Origin: Eubacteriales bacterium
Lineage (GTDB): Bacteria; Bacillota; Clostridia; Oscillospirales; Oscillospiraceae
Assembly: GCA_030531505.1 (NCBI GenBank)
Contig: JAUNNH010000011.1
Location: forward strand, 1-64,000
Direction: 5' to 3'
Length of the DNA stretch: 64,000 nt
The translations under genes and the position numbers were made by a program. Of the stretch, positions 1-8,100 are shown piece by piece; within the stretch, counting starts at the first letter, position 1, and each line of letters starts with the position of its first letter. The notes under the pieces are model-generated. The model searched no databases and was not told the DNA's origin. It saw nothing but the letters and a program-made list of their open reading frames with translations.

Positions 1-601
1 CGAACTTGGACTTGGTGAACCAGAGCACAAAGTCGTTCTTGTTGCGCTTGTTGGTATCCTCCTCAACGCCCTCGCGCACGCCGACATCCAGATCGTCAGC
101 GTTGAAGTCGTTGAAGACATAGTATCGCTCAAGCTTGGAGGTATCGAAATACACATTGCCGCCGGCAAAATAGGCATAGCCGGTGTCCATCAGCTTCGAA
201 ATGATTTTGATATACTCGTCAATGCAGTTGGTGGCGGGCTCGACCACGTCGGGAGTCTTGATGTTGAGCTTGCCGCAGTCGGAGAAGAAAGCGTCGGTAT
301 AGAACTTGGCGATCTCCATGACGCTCTTGTGCTCGCGCCGGGCACCCTTGAGCATTTTGTCCTCGCCCTCGTCGGCGTCGGAGGTCAGGTGCCCGACATC
401 GGTGATGTTCATGACGCGCTTGACGTTATAGCCCGCGAAGCGCAGGTACTTCTCCAGAATGTCCTCCATGATGTAGGAGCGGAGGTTGCCGATGTGGGCG
501 AAGTGGTAGACGGTGGGACCGCAGGTGTACATCTTGACGATGTCGGGATGATTCGGAACGAAGAGCTCCTTTTTGCGGCTGGCGGAATTGTAGAGATACA
601 T
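1..601 (-). CDS. cysS: Cysteinyl-tRNA synthetase, N-terminal part (cut by window edge)
   Basis: Charges tRNA-Cys with cysteine in the cytoplasm. About 200 residues are inside the window, starting MYLYNSASRKKELF. The zinc-binding Cys in MYTCGPTVY is residue 27 and the class I HIGH signature appears as HIGN at 36-39, both where CysRS has them. The start at 601 has a good Shine-Dalgarno (GAAGGAGCG) just upstream. It lies 14 bp after pgsA on the same strand, so it is the last visible gene of the long minus-strand run. The C-terminal half with KMSKS is outside the window. Identification is firm; only the end is unknown. Confidence 0.95.
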   Translation of the reverse strand, partial: MYLYNSASRKKELFVPNHPDIVKMYTCGPTVYHFAHIGNLRSYIMEDILEKYLRFAGYNVKRVMNITDVGHLTSDADEGEDKMLKGARREHKSVMEIAKFYTDAFFSDCGKLNIKTPDVVEPATNCIDEYIKIISKLMDTGYAYFAGGNVYFDTSKLERYYVFNDFNADDLDVGVREGVEEDTNKRNKNDFVLWFTKSKF

Positions 602-615
602 ACGAACGCTCCTTC

Positions 616-1155
616 TCAATCGGCGTGACGGAACACGTCGAGATTTTTAATGAAATACTCCACACCGGAATAGACGGTGGTAAGGAGGATGACGGCGGTG
701 CTGACGAGGGCGACCCAGTCGGGGGCGGAACCGGACGGCTGCGGGGCGGGGAAGAGCAGCATCGCGCAGAGACCGACCATCGTGGCGGCGGTCTTGACCT
801 TCCCGGACCAGCCGGCGGCGATGACACGCCCCTGTTCCACGGCGACAAGACGCATGCCGGACACGGCAAACTCCCGCAGCAGCACGATGGCCAGCGCCCA
901 GCCGGGCATCCGGCCCGCCTCGACGAAATAACACATCGCGGCCATCACGAGCACCTTGTCGGCCAGGGGGTCCATGAACTTGCCGAAGTTGGTAATCTGG
1001 TTGTAGTGCCGCGCAATATAGCCGTCCAGCATATCGGAGAGACTCGCGAGCGCGAATACGGCGAAAGCGGCGTAGCTGTGCCCGGTATAGGCGAGCACAA
1101 GGAAGACCGGGATCAGTATGACCCGGAAAAGCGTGATCTTGTTGGCGGTCGTCAT
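616..1155 (-). CDS. pgsA: CDP-diacylglycerol--glycerol-3-phosphate 3-phosphatidyltransferase
   Basis: Makes phosphatidylglycerol phosphate from CDP-diacylglycerol and glycerol-3-phosphate at the membrane, the committed step to phosphatidylglycerol. The 179-residue protein begins MTTANKITLFR and is largely hydrophobic. The CDP-alcohol phosphatidyltransferase signature is intact: DG..AR........G...D...D within DMLDGYIARHYNQITNFGKF and the following MDPLAD. I chose the ATG at 1155 because it follows GGGGAGGAGG by a normal distance and gives the usual family N-terminus; the longer open frame runs back into rimO. It starts one base after the rimO stop codon, so translation is probably coupled. Confidence 0.95.
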   Translation of the reverse strand: MTTANKITLFRVILIPVFLVLAYTGHSYAAFAVFALASLSDMLDGYIARHYNQITNFGKFMDPLADKVLVMAAMCYFVEAGRMPGWALAIVLLREFAVSGMRLVAVEQGRVIAAGWSGKVKTAATMVGLCAMLLFPAPQPSGSAPDWVALVSTAVILLTTVYSGVEYFIKNLDVFRHAD

Positions 1156-1156
1156 G

Positions 1157-2473
1157 TTATGCCTCCTCCCCGTAGAGAATGCCATCCCCGGTACCGGTGA
1201 TAAGAACATCCGCGAACTCACCCTCGCGGGCCAGCCCCTCAAAATGAACCTCGCCGTCGATGTCGGGGGAATCGGCATAGCTCCGGCCGACCCAGCAGGC
1301 CTCCTCCTCGTCGTAGCGCTCGACCAGAACGCGCAGCGTCCGGCCGACGAAGCTCTGACAGAAGTCGTCCATGATCGACTGCTGCAGTTCCAGGATCAGT
1401 TCGGCGCGGTGCCGGGCCGTCTCCTCGTCCACATGGGGCATCTTTGCTGCGGGCGTACCCTCCTCCGGGGAGAAGGGAAAGACGCCGGCGCGTTCGATCC
1501 GGGCTTCCCGCAGGAAGCGGCAGAGCTCCTCAAACTCCTCTTCACCCTCGCCGGGCAGCCCGGCGATCAGACTTGTGCGCAGGACCAGACCGGGGATGCG
1601 TTCCCGCAGCGTCCGGAACAGAGTCCGGATCTCCTCACCCGTACCCTTGCGGTTCATGCGCTTGAGGATCGTGTCGTTGATGTGCTGGATGGGGATATCC
1701 AGATACTTGACGATCTTGGGATTGTTTGCGATCTCGTCGATCAGCTCGTCGTCGAACTGGTCGGGGTAGAGGTAGTGGAGGCGGATCCATTCCACCCCTT
1801 CGATCTTAGCGAGCTCCCGGCAGAGCTGAGCCAGGCAGCGTCGTCCGTAGAGGTCGGTGCCGTAGCGGGTGATATCCTGCGCGATCACGATGAGTTCCTT
1901 GATCCCGTGGGCGGCGAGATCCCGCGCCTCGGCCAGCACGTTTTCCAGCGAACGCGAGCGATAGCGGCCGCGGATATAGGGGATCGCGCAGAAGGCGCAG
2001 AAGTTGCCGCAGCCCTCGGCGATGCGCAGATATGCCCAGCCCGGACCGGTGGAGACGACACGGGGGATCTCCTCCACGGGGGCGTTGCGGTCGGCAAAGA
2101 GCCGCGGGCGCTCCCCAAGCTCCAATGCCTTTACGGCCCCGACGATGTTCCCGAAGCTGCTGATGCCGAGAACCGCGTCGATCTCCGGCAGTTCGTCGAG
2201 GATCGAATCCTGATAGCGTTCAGAGAGACAGCCAGTCACGATCAGCGCGCCGAGCTTGCCGGCTTTTTTAAGCTCCGCCATCTCCAGAATGGCGTCGATG
2301 GCCTCGCTCTTGGCGGCGTCGATGAAACCGCAGGTATTAATGATGCAGAAGTCCGCGCCCTCCGGATCGGGGACGAGCACATAGCCCGCCTCATCCAGCA
2401 GGTAGAGCATCTGCTCGCTGTTGACCAGATTCTTGGCACAGCCGAGCGAGATGAGCGCAAAGGTCTTATTCAT
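1157..2473 (-). CDS. rimO: Ribosomal protein uS12 methylthiotransferase RimO
   Basis: Radical-SAM enzyme that methylthiolates an aspartate of ribosomal protein S12. The 438 residues show the MTTase order: N-terminal UPF0004 domain with cluster cysteines C12, C48 and C82, a radical-SAM CxxxCxxC at C155, C159 and C162 (GCGNFCAFC), and a C-terminal TRAM region from about residue 370. The start ISLGCAKNLVNSE is typical of RimO rather than MiaB. It lies between recX (2 bp upstream) and pgsA (1 bp downstream). Full length, no anomalies seen. Confidence 0.95.
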   Translation of the reverse strand: MNKTFALISLGCAKNLVNSEQMLYLLDEAGYVLVPDPEGADFCIINTCGFIDAAKSEAIDAILEMAELKKAGKLGALIVTGCLSERYQDSILDELPEIDAVLGISSFGNIVGAVKALELGERPRLFADRNAPVEEIPRVVSTGPGWAYLRIAEGCGNFCAFCAIPYIRGRYRSRSLENVLAEARDLAAHGIKELIVIAQDITRYGTDLYGRRCLAQLCRELAKIEGVEWIRLHYLYPDQFDDELIDEIANNPKIVKYLDIPIQHINDTILKRMNRKGTGEEIRTLFRTLRERIPGLVLRTSLIAGLPGEGEEEFEELCRFLREARIERAGVFPFSPEEGTPAAKMPHVDEETARHRAELILELQQSIMDDFCQSFVGRTLRVLVERYDEEEACWVGRSYADSPDIDGEVHFEGLAREGEFADVLITGTGDGILYGEEA

Positions 2474-2475
2474 GT

Positions 2476-3087
2476 CTATTCCTCATACAGTGTGTCGGTA
2501 TAACGCCGCAGCGCATCCCGGATCTGATCCCAGCCGTAGCCGCGGCGGTAGAGTGCATTCGAAACTTTCTGGATCTGGGTGCGGTCCGTCGGATCCTTCA
2601 GACGGGAGGCAATGAAACGGTCGAGCTTGTCGTCTGTCTCCGGCGCCTCGCCGAGCGCCTCGTCCCACAGCTCGCGCGGAACGCCGCGGCGGGCGAGCTC
2701 CTGCCGAATGCGTCCGTCGCCGTAATTCTTCCCGGCGTAGTGGCGAACGACCTGGGAGGCGTAGCGCGCGTCATTCAGGAAGCCCTGATCGAGCAGCCAC
2801 TGCACACAGTAGTCCGCCACGGCTTCCTCTTCACCTTTTTCCAGCAGCTTGTCCCGCAGTTCTCTGCAGGACATGGGCCGATGGGAGAGATACTCCACCG
2901 CCTTGTCCCGCGCCAGCGAGCGCCGGGAGAGGACGCGCAGCTCACGCAGCTGCTCCTCGTCCAGATCCTTCCCGGCAAAGAGACGCAGGTCGGTGACCAC
3001 AGCAAGAGAGGAGCGGATCTCCGTGCCATCCTCAAAGACGACGGTGATCCGCCCCGGGCTTGTCTGCTTCAAGGCAGAGAGCAGCAT
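2476..3087 (-). CDS. recX: Regulatory protein RecX
   Basis: Modulates RecA filaments. The 203-residue protein consists of three-helix repeats with typical RecX wording (SCRELRDKLLEKG, a tandem repeat at DARYASQVVRHYAGKNYGDGRIRQEL, and RRGYGWDQIRDAL near the end). The frame extends one codon to a TTG at 3090, but the ATG at 3087 overlaps the recA stop (TGATG), which fits translational coupling and is the better start. Direct adjacency to recA supports the call beyond the modest sequence conservation of RecX. Confidence 0.92.
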   Translation of the reverse strand: MLLSALKQTSPGRITVVFEDGTEIRSSLAVVTDLRLFAGKDLDEEQLRELRVLSRRSLARDKAVEYLSHRPMSCRELRDKLLEKGEEEAVADYCVQWLLDQGFLNDARYASQVVRHYAGKNYGDGRIRQELARRGVPRELWDEALGEAPETDDKLDRFIASRLKDPTDRTQIQKVSNALYRRGYGWDQIRDALRRYTDTLYEE

Positions 3088-4211
3088 CAATCCTGATCGA
3101 AGTCCGCAGCGGAGACATCTACCGCCGCGGTCGCAGCAGAGCTGACGCGGCCGGAAGCCTCAGCGGCCTTGCGCGACTGCGGAGACATGAGCTTGTAGGC
3201 GTTCTCGCGGATCTGTGCCTCTACGCGCTCACGCGCCTCCTCATTGTTCTGCAGATACTCCTTCACGCCGTCGCGGCCCTGGATACGCTGCCCATCGACC
3301 GTGAACCAGGCGCCGGCCTTGTCGATGATCTCCAGCTTCACGCCGAGATCCACGATCTCGCCGACACGGGAGATGCCCTCGCCGTACATGATATCGAATT
3401 CCGCCTCGCGGAAGGGAGGCGCGACCTTGTTCTTGACCACCTTGGCGCGGGTGCGGTTGCCGATCATCTCACCGTTGGCCTTCAGTGTCTCGATACGGCG
3501 CACGTCGATGCGCACGGAGGCGTAGTACTTAAGGGCCAGGCCGCCGGGCGTCGTCTCAGGGTTGCCGTACATGACGCCGATCTTCTGGCGGAGCTGGTTG
3601 ATGAAGATGACGGTGCAGTTGTTTTTGGAGATCGCGCCGGCGAGCCGCCGCATGGCCTGGCTCATCAGACGGGCCAGCATGCCGACCACGGTGTCGCCGA
3701 TCTCGCCGTCGAGCTCGGCACGGGGGATCAGAGCGGCCACGGAGTCGACGACCAGCACATCGATCGCACCGGAGCGCACGAGGGACTCGGCGATGTCAAG
3801 TGCCTGCTCGCCGGTGTCCGGCTGGGAGATCAGGAGACTGTCGATATCCACGCCGAGGGCGCGGGCATAGGCGGGCTCCAGCGCGTGTTCCACGTCGATA
3901 TACGCCGCTTCGCCGCCGGCTTTCTGCGCAGAGGCGACTACATGCAGGGCCAGGGTGGTCTTGCCGGAAGCCTCAGGCCCGTAGATCTCCACGATGCGGC
4001 CGCGGGGAACGCCGCCGATTCCAAGCGCGAGGTCCAGAGACAGAGAGCCTGTCGAGAGCGCCTCAACGTTCACGGGGATATCGTCGCCCAGCCGCATGAT
4101 GGTGCCTTTTCCGTAATTCTTTTCGATCTGTGCGATGGCGGTCTCGAGCGCTTTTTTCTTATCGCTGTTCTCGCCGGCGGTCACGGGGACCACTCTTTTC
4201 TTCTCAGCCAT
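3087..4211 (-). CDS. recA: Recombinase RecA
   Basis: ATP-dependent strand-exchange protein and LexA co-protease. At 374 residues it is slightly longer than average because of an Ala/Ser-rich tail ending [10 protein letters not shown]. The Walker A motif GPEASGKT is at 78-85, and the MAW-type segment [10 protein letters not shown] and the L1/L2 region around [21 protein letters not shown] are intact. It sits between prmC (24 bp upstream) and recX (1-bp overlap). I saw no LexA box immediately upstream, and transcription probably enters from the genes upstream, so SOS control of this copy cannot be shown from sequence. Confidence 0.98.
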   Translation of the reverse strand: MAEKKRVVPVTAGENSDKKKALETAIAQIEKNYGKGTIMRLGDDIPVNVEALSTGSLSLDLALGIGGVPRGRIVEIYGPEASGKTTLALHVVASAQKAGGEAAYIDVEHALEPAYARALGVDIDSLLISQPDTGEQALDIAESLVRSGAIDVLVVDSVAALIPRAELDGEIGDTVVGMLARLMSQAMRRLAGAISKNNCTVIFINQLRQKIGVMYGNPETTPGGLALKYYASVRIDVRRIETLKANGEMIGNRTRAKVVKNKVAPPFREAEFDIMYGEGISRVGEIVDLGVKLEIIDKAGAWFTVDGQRIQGRDGVKEYLQNNEEARERVEAQIRENAYKLMSPQSRKAAEASGRVSSAATAAVDVSAADFDQD

Positions 4212-4235
4212 GTCAGTTCTCCTCTATCTTCAGAA

Positions 4236-5123
4236 TTAGAATACGGAATATGCCTCGCTGTCCTGGAAGGACATGCGCCCGAAGACAACGCGCTCGATGC
4301 CAAGCGTATCCCGCCGCGTGTCGGCCGATTCAAAGCCGCCGGCAAGGAGCATCTCCTTCACGTCTTCAGCCTGGCCCTCGCCCACTTCAAAGAGCAGATA
4401 GCCGCCGGGACGAAGGACGCTTTTCCAGAACTTGATGATACTTTTATAGAAGCGCAGCCCGTTTTCTCCGCCGTCGAGCGCCCAGACAGGCTCGTAATCG
4501 CGTACGGAGGGATCCAGCGTCAGAATCTCACCGCTTGCAACATAGGGCGGGTTCGAGATCAGCATATCGAACTTCCCGATCCCAAGCGGGGGAGAGACGG
4601 ACGCGTCGGCCTGCATGGTGATGATGCGGGAATTGAGGCGGTTGAGGGCGATGTTCTTCCGACAGATATCCAGCGCGCTCGCGCTGATATCGACCGCGAC
4701 CAGCTTGGAAGCCGGGAGCTCATGCCCGAGTGCGCAGCTGATGCAGCCGCTGCCGCAGCAGAGATCCAGGATACGGGCGTCCATCTTGCGGCCGATCAAC
4801 AGCTCCTTGGCGGTGTCGACCAGAACCTCGGTGTCCATACGGGGGATCAGCACGTCGGGCGTTACGATCATCGGCAGACCGTAGAATTCCCAGGTCCCGG
4901 TGATATAAGCGACGGGCTCACCCGCCAGGCGGCGGGAGATGGAAGCCTGCACAGCCTCTTCAATGGCGGGTGTGGCATACAGATTCAGGTCCCGCAGAAG
5001 CTCCGCAACGGGCTTCCCGGCGGCTTTGGCCACCAGAATACGAGCCTCCAGGTTATAGCTCTCCACGCCCTTTTGACGCAGCAGATTGCGGGCGTTGAGA
5101 TACAGTTCGTTATATGTCTTCAT
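4236..5123 (-). CDS. prmC: Peptide chain release factor N5-glutamine methyltransferase
   Basis: Methylates the GGQ glutamine of release factors RF1/RF2 using S-adenosylmethionine. The 295 residues contain the N-terminal helical domain, the VLIPRMDTEVLV segment near 91-102, the SAM-binding DLCCGSGCIS at 120-129, and the diagnostic NPPY at 191-194. In many Firmicutes prmC sits with prfA and a DUF1385 gene. Here the DUF1385 partner is directly upstream (12 bp) but prfA is absent. Confidence 0.95.
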   Translation of the reverse strand: MKTYNELYLNARNLLRQKGVESYNLEARILVAKAAGKPVAELLRDLNLYATPAIEEAVQASISRRLAGEPVAYITGTWEFYGLPMIVTPDVLIPRMDTEVLVDTAKELLIGRKMDARILDLCCGSGCISCALGHELPASKLVAVDISASALDICRKNIALNRLNSRIITMQADASVSPPLGIGKFDMLISNPPYVASGEILTLDPSVRDYEPVWALDGGENGLRFYKSIIKFWKSVLRPGGYLLFEVGEGQAEDVKEMLLAGGFESADTRRDTLGIERVVFGRMSFQDSEAYSVF

Positions 5124-5135
5124 AGAGCCCCTTCC

Positions 5136-6086
5136 TCAGCTGCCCCAGAGATCGCTGCCCTTTTCCTCGGGGATAACGAGCTCCATCGCGCGGATGGCGC
5201 ACTCGATCATGCTGTCGTCGGGCTCGTTGGTGGTGAGCCGCTGCAGCCACTTGCCGGGCGCGGAGAGGACGGAAGAGAGCCAGTTGTCATGCGCGCCGCA
5301 CCAGCGGTTGATCTCGTAGCTGATGCCGACCACGACCGGCAGAAGCAGCAGATGGCAGCCGACGCGGCCAAAGGTGTTGGAGACGCGGACGACGGAGTTG
5401 ACAAGAATGCTCACCAGCACCACAACAAGCAGAAAACTCGTGCCGCAGCGGGGGTGAAAGCGGGACTCAGGCCGCACGTTCTCCACGGTGAGGGGCTTGC
5501 CGTGCTCATAGCAGAAGATCGTTTTGTGCTCGGCACCGTGATAGCTGAAGAGCCGCTTGATATCCGGTGTGCGTGCCACCAGTGCCATGTACAGCAGCAG
5601 GATCACGACCTTGGTCAGACCCTCGGCAAGGTTGCGGATCACATAGCTCTGCGTGAGGGGCTTGATAAAGCCGACGATCAGCGCGGGGAGAAAGATGAAC
5701 AGGAAGACCGAGAGTGCGATGCCCAGCACAACGGCGACGCCGATGATGATTTTCTGAGCCTTCTCGAAGGTGAAATGCTCCTCGATCCACTTGTCAAACT
5801 TGTCCGGCTCGCCCTGCTCCTCGATGGGGACGAGGTTGGCCGAGTAGGTCAGGGCCTGCATGCCTTTGACCATGGATTCGATGAAGGTGACGCAGCCGCG
5901 CAGCAGCGGCAGACGCAGAATGGGGAACTTGTCCCGAATGAGACTCACGGGTTCGACCTTCTCGACGAGTCCGTCCTTGGTGCGGCAGACGATAGCCTGC
6001 TGCTTCGGGCCGCGCATCAGGATCCCCTCGATCAGGGCCTGACCGCCGATGGATGTACGGAAACAGGATGAATTGCTCTGCGGCAT
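5136..6086 (-). CDS. DUF1385 family multi-pass membrane protein
   Basis: Function unknown. The 316-residue protein opens with the family hallmark GGQALIEGILMRGP and carries a conserved central segment YHGAEHKTIFCYEHG plus HPRCGTSFLLVV. Hydrophobic stretches near 105-145, 155-170 and 215-260 suggest four or more membrane spans. The conserved His, Glu and Cys in the central motifs look like a metal site, but that is inference. It precedes prmC by 12 bp, a linkage common in Firmicutes, and follows the sensor kinase gene, so it probably shares their transcript. Confidence 0.85.
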   Translation of the reverse strand: MPQSNSSCFRTSIGGQALIEGILMRGPKQQAIVCRTKDGLVEKVEPVSLIRDKFPILRLPLLRGCVTFIESMVKGMQALTYSANLVPIEEQGEPDKFDKWIEEHFTFEKAQKIIIGVAVVLGIALSVFLFIFLPALIVGFIKPLTQSYVIRNLAEGLTKVVILLLYMALVARTPDIKRLFSYHGAEHKTIFCYEHGKPLTVENVRPESRFHPRCGTSFLLVVVLVSILVNSVVRVSNTFGRVGCHLLLLPVVVGISYEINRWCGAHDNWLSSVLSAPGKWLQRLTTNEPDDSMIECAIRAMELVIPEEKGSDLWGS

Positions 6087-6104
6087 GGTTTGGATTCTCC
6101 TAGC

Positions 6105-7091
<987 letters not shown>

Positions 7092-7121
7092 AGACGATAA
7101 CTTCCTGTAACGTTCTTGTGC

Positions 7122-7148
7122 GGCCGCCCGGCGATCTGCCGGGCGGCC
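7122..7148 (-). other. Perfect intercistronic hairpin between response regulator and kinase
   Basis: An 11-bp perfect GC-rich stem (7122-7132 with 7138-7148) and a 5-nt loop lie in the 90-bp gap between the two genes. No U-tract follows on the minus strand, so it is more likely an RNA-stabilising or partial-termination element than a strong terminator. Confidence 0.6.
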
Positions 7149-7181
7149 TGCATGTCAGAAGGGGGAATGCTCAGCCGTCCC

Positions 7182-7871
7182 TCAGTAGCCCCACTTGTAG
7201 CCGTAGCCCCAGACGGTGGTGAGGAATTCTGGCTCGGTGGGATCGGACTCGATCTTGATGCGCAGACGGCGGATGTTTACGTCCACAGTCTTGAGCTCGC
7301 CTTTGAAATCGCTGCCCCAAACGGCGGTCAGGATATCCTCGCGGGACATGGCCTTGCCGGGGTTCTCCATAAACAGCTTCATGAGCTGATACTCGATCTG
7401 CGTGAGCTTGAGGCGCTGCCCGCTCTTTTCAAGGGTGCGGTTGCGCGTGTTGAGCACGAAGGGACCGCTCTGCAGTTCGCTGCCGGCCTTTTCATCCTCG
7501 TCCACACCCAGGCGGCGGATCAGCGCGTCTACGCGGGCGGTGAGTTCGGCGGGTGAGAAGGGCTTGGTGACATAGTCGTCCGCACCGGTCATGAGGCCCG
7601 TGACTTTGTCGATTTCCTGGCTCTTGGCGGTGAGCATGATGATGCCCATTTTGGAGCCGGAGGCACGGATGCGGCGACATACCTCAAAGCCGTCAATGTC
7701 CGGGAGCATCACATCCAGAAGTGCCAGACAGATGTCGGGATTGACCTTCCATTTTTCCAGCGCCTCCATGCCGGTCTCGGCCTCGATGGGCTCATAGCCG
7801 CTGCGCCGCAGATTGATCACTACGAAGCTGCGGATGTTGCTCTCGTCTTCCAATACCAGAATCTTTTTCAT
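7182..7871 (-). CDS. OmpR/PhoB-family response regulator
   Basis: DNA-binding partner of the downstream kinase. The 229 residues comprise a receiver domain with phospho-acceptor D53 (LLDVM), acidic residues at E8-D9 and the conserved K103 (TKPFS), followed by a winged-helix domain ending TTVWGYGYKWGY, typical of the WalR/ResD/VanR group. It is the first gene of the minus-strand run that continues to recA and cysS. Its upstream region carries an extended -10 promoter. The regulon is not predictable from this window. Confidence 0.94.
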   Translation of the reverse strand: MKKILVLEDESNIRSFVVINLRRSGYEPIEAETGMEALEKWKVNPDICLALLDVMLPDIDGFEVCRRIRASGSKMGIIMLTAKSQEIDKVTGLMTGADDYVTKPFSPAELTARVDALIRRLGVDEDEKAGSELQSGPFVLNTRNRTLEKSGQRLKLTQIEYQLMKLFMENPGKAMSREDILTAVWGSDFKGELKTVDVNIRRLRIKIESDPTEPEFLTTVWGYGYKWGY

Positions 7872-7924
7872 ATACGTGCCCCCTCGAAAAGCTGAACAGA
7901 CAACAGTGGGTCTATTATCGATTA

Positions 7925-7934
7925 ATTATAACAT
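7925..7934 (-). promoter_or_regulatory. Extended -10 promoter for the response-regulator operon
   Basis: On the minus strand TATAAT (7930-7925) is preceded by TG at one base, giving an extended -10 element. No good -35 is found at 17 bp (TACCAT). It lies 54 bp upstream of the start codon. Confidence 0.55.
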
Positions 7935-8039
7935 AGCTCAAACAGAAATGGTAGTCAAAGTTTCAAAAAACAGCATAACATTTTGCATAAAAATGACAAG
8001 CCGCAACAGAAATGCGGTGCCCGCGCGGGAAATCGTCCC

Positions 8040-8068
8040 TCGACAGCCGCAGAGGGCTGTGCTATAAT
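8040..8068 (+). promoter_or_regulatory. Sigma-A promoter of the GTPase-NYN gene
   Basis: TCGACA (8040-8045), 17-bp spacer, TATAAT (8063-8068) with TG one base before the -10. The gene starts 33 bp further on, behind an AAAGGAGG ribosome-binding site. Confidence 0.7.
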
Positions 8069-8100
8069 CTACCAGTAATGTCCGGAAAGGAGGAGAGAGA

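Noticed and set aside
1118-2503. 461-codon plus-strand frame over rimO
   Set aside because: Exact antisense of rimO, which has all radical-SAM motifs; the plus-strand translation has no recognisable domain.
3060-6071. 1003-codon open frame on the plus strand
   Set aside because: It is antisense to recA, prmC and the DUF1385 gene, has no family resemblance and arises from GC-rich codon bias of the real genes.
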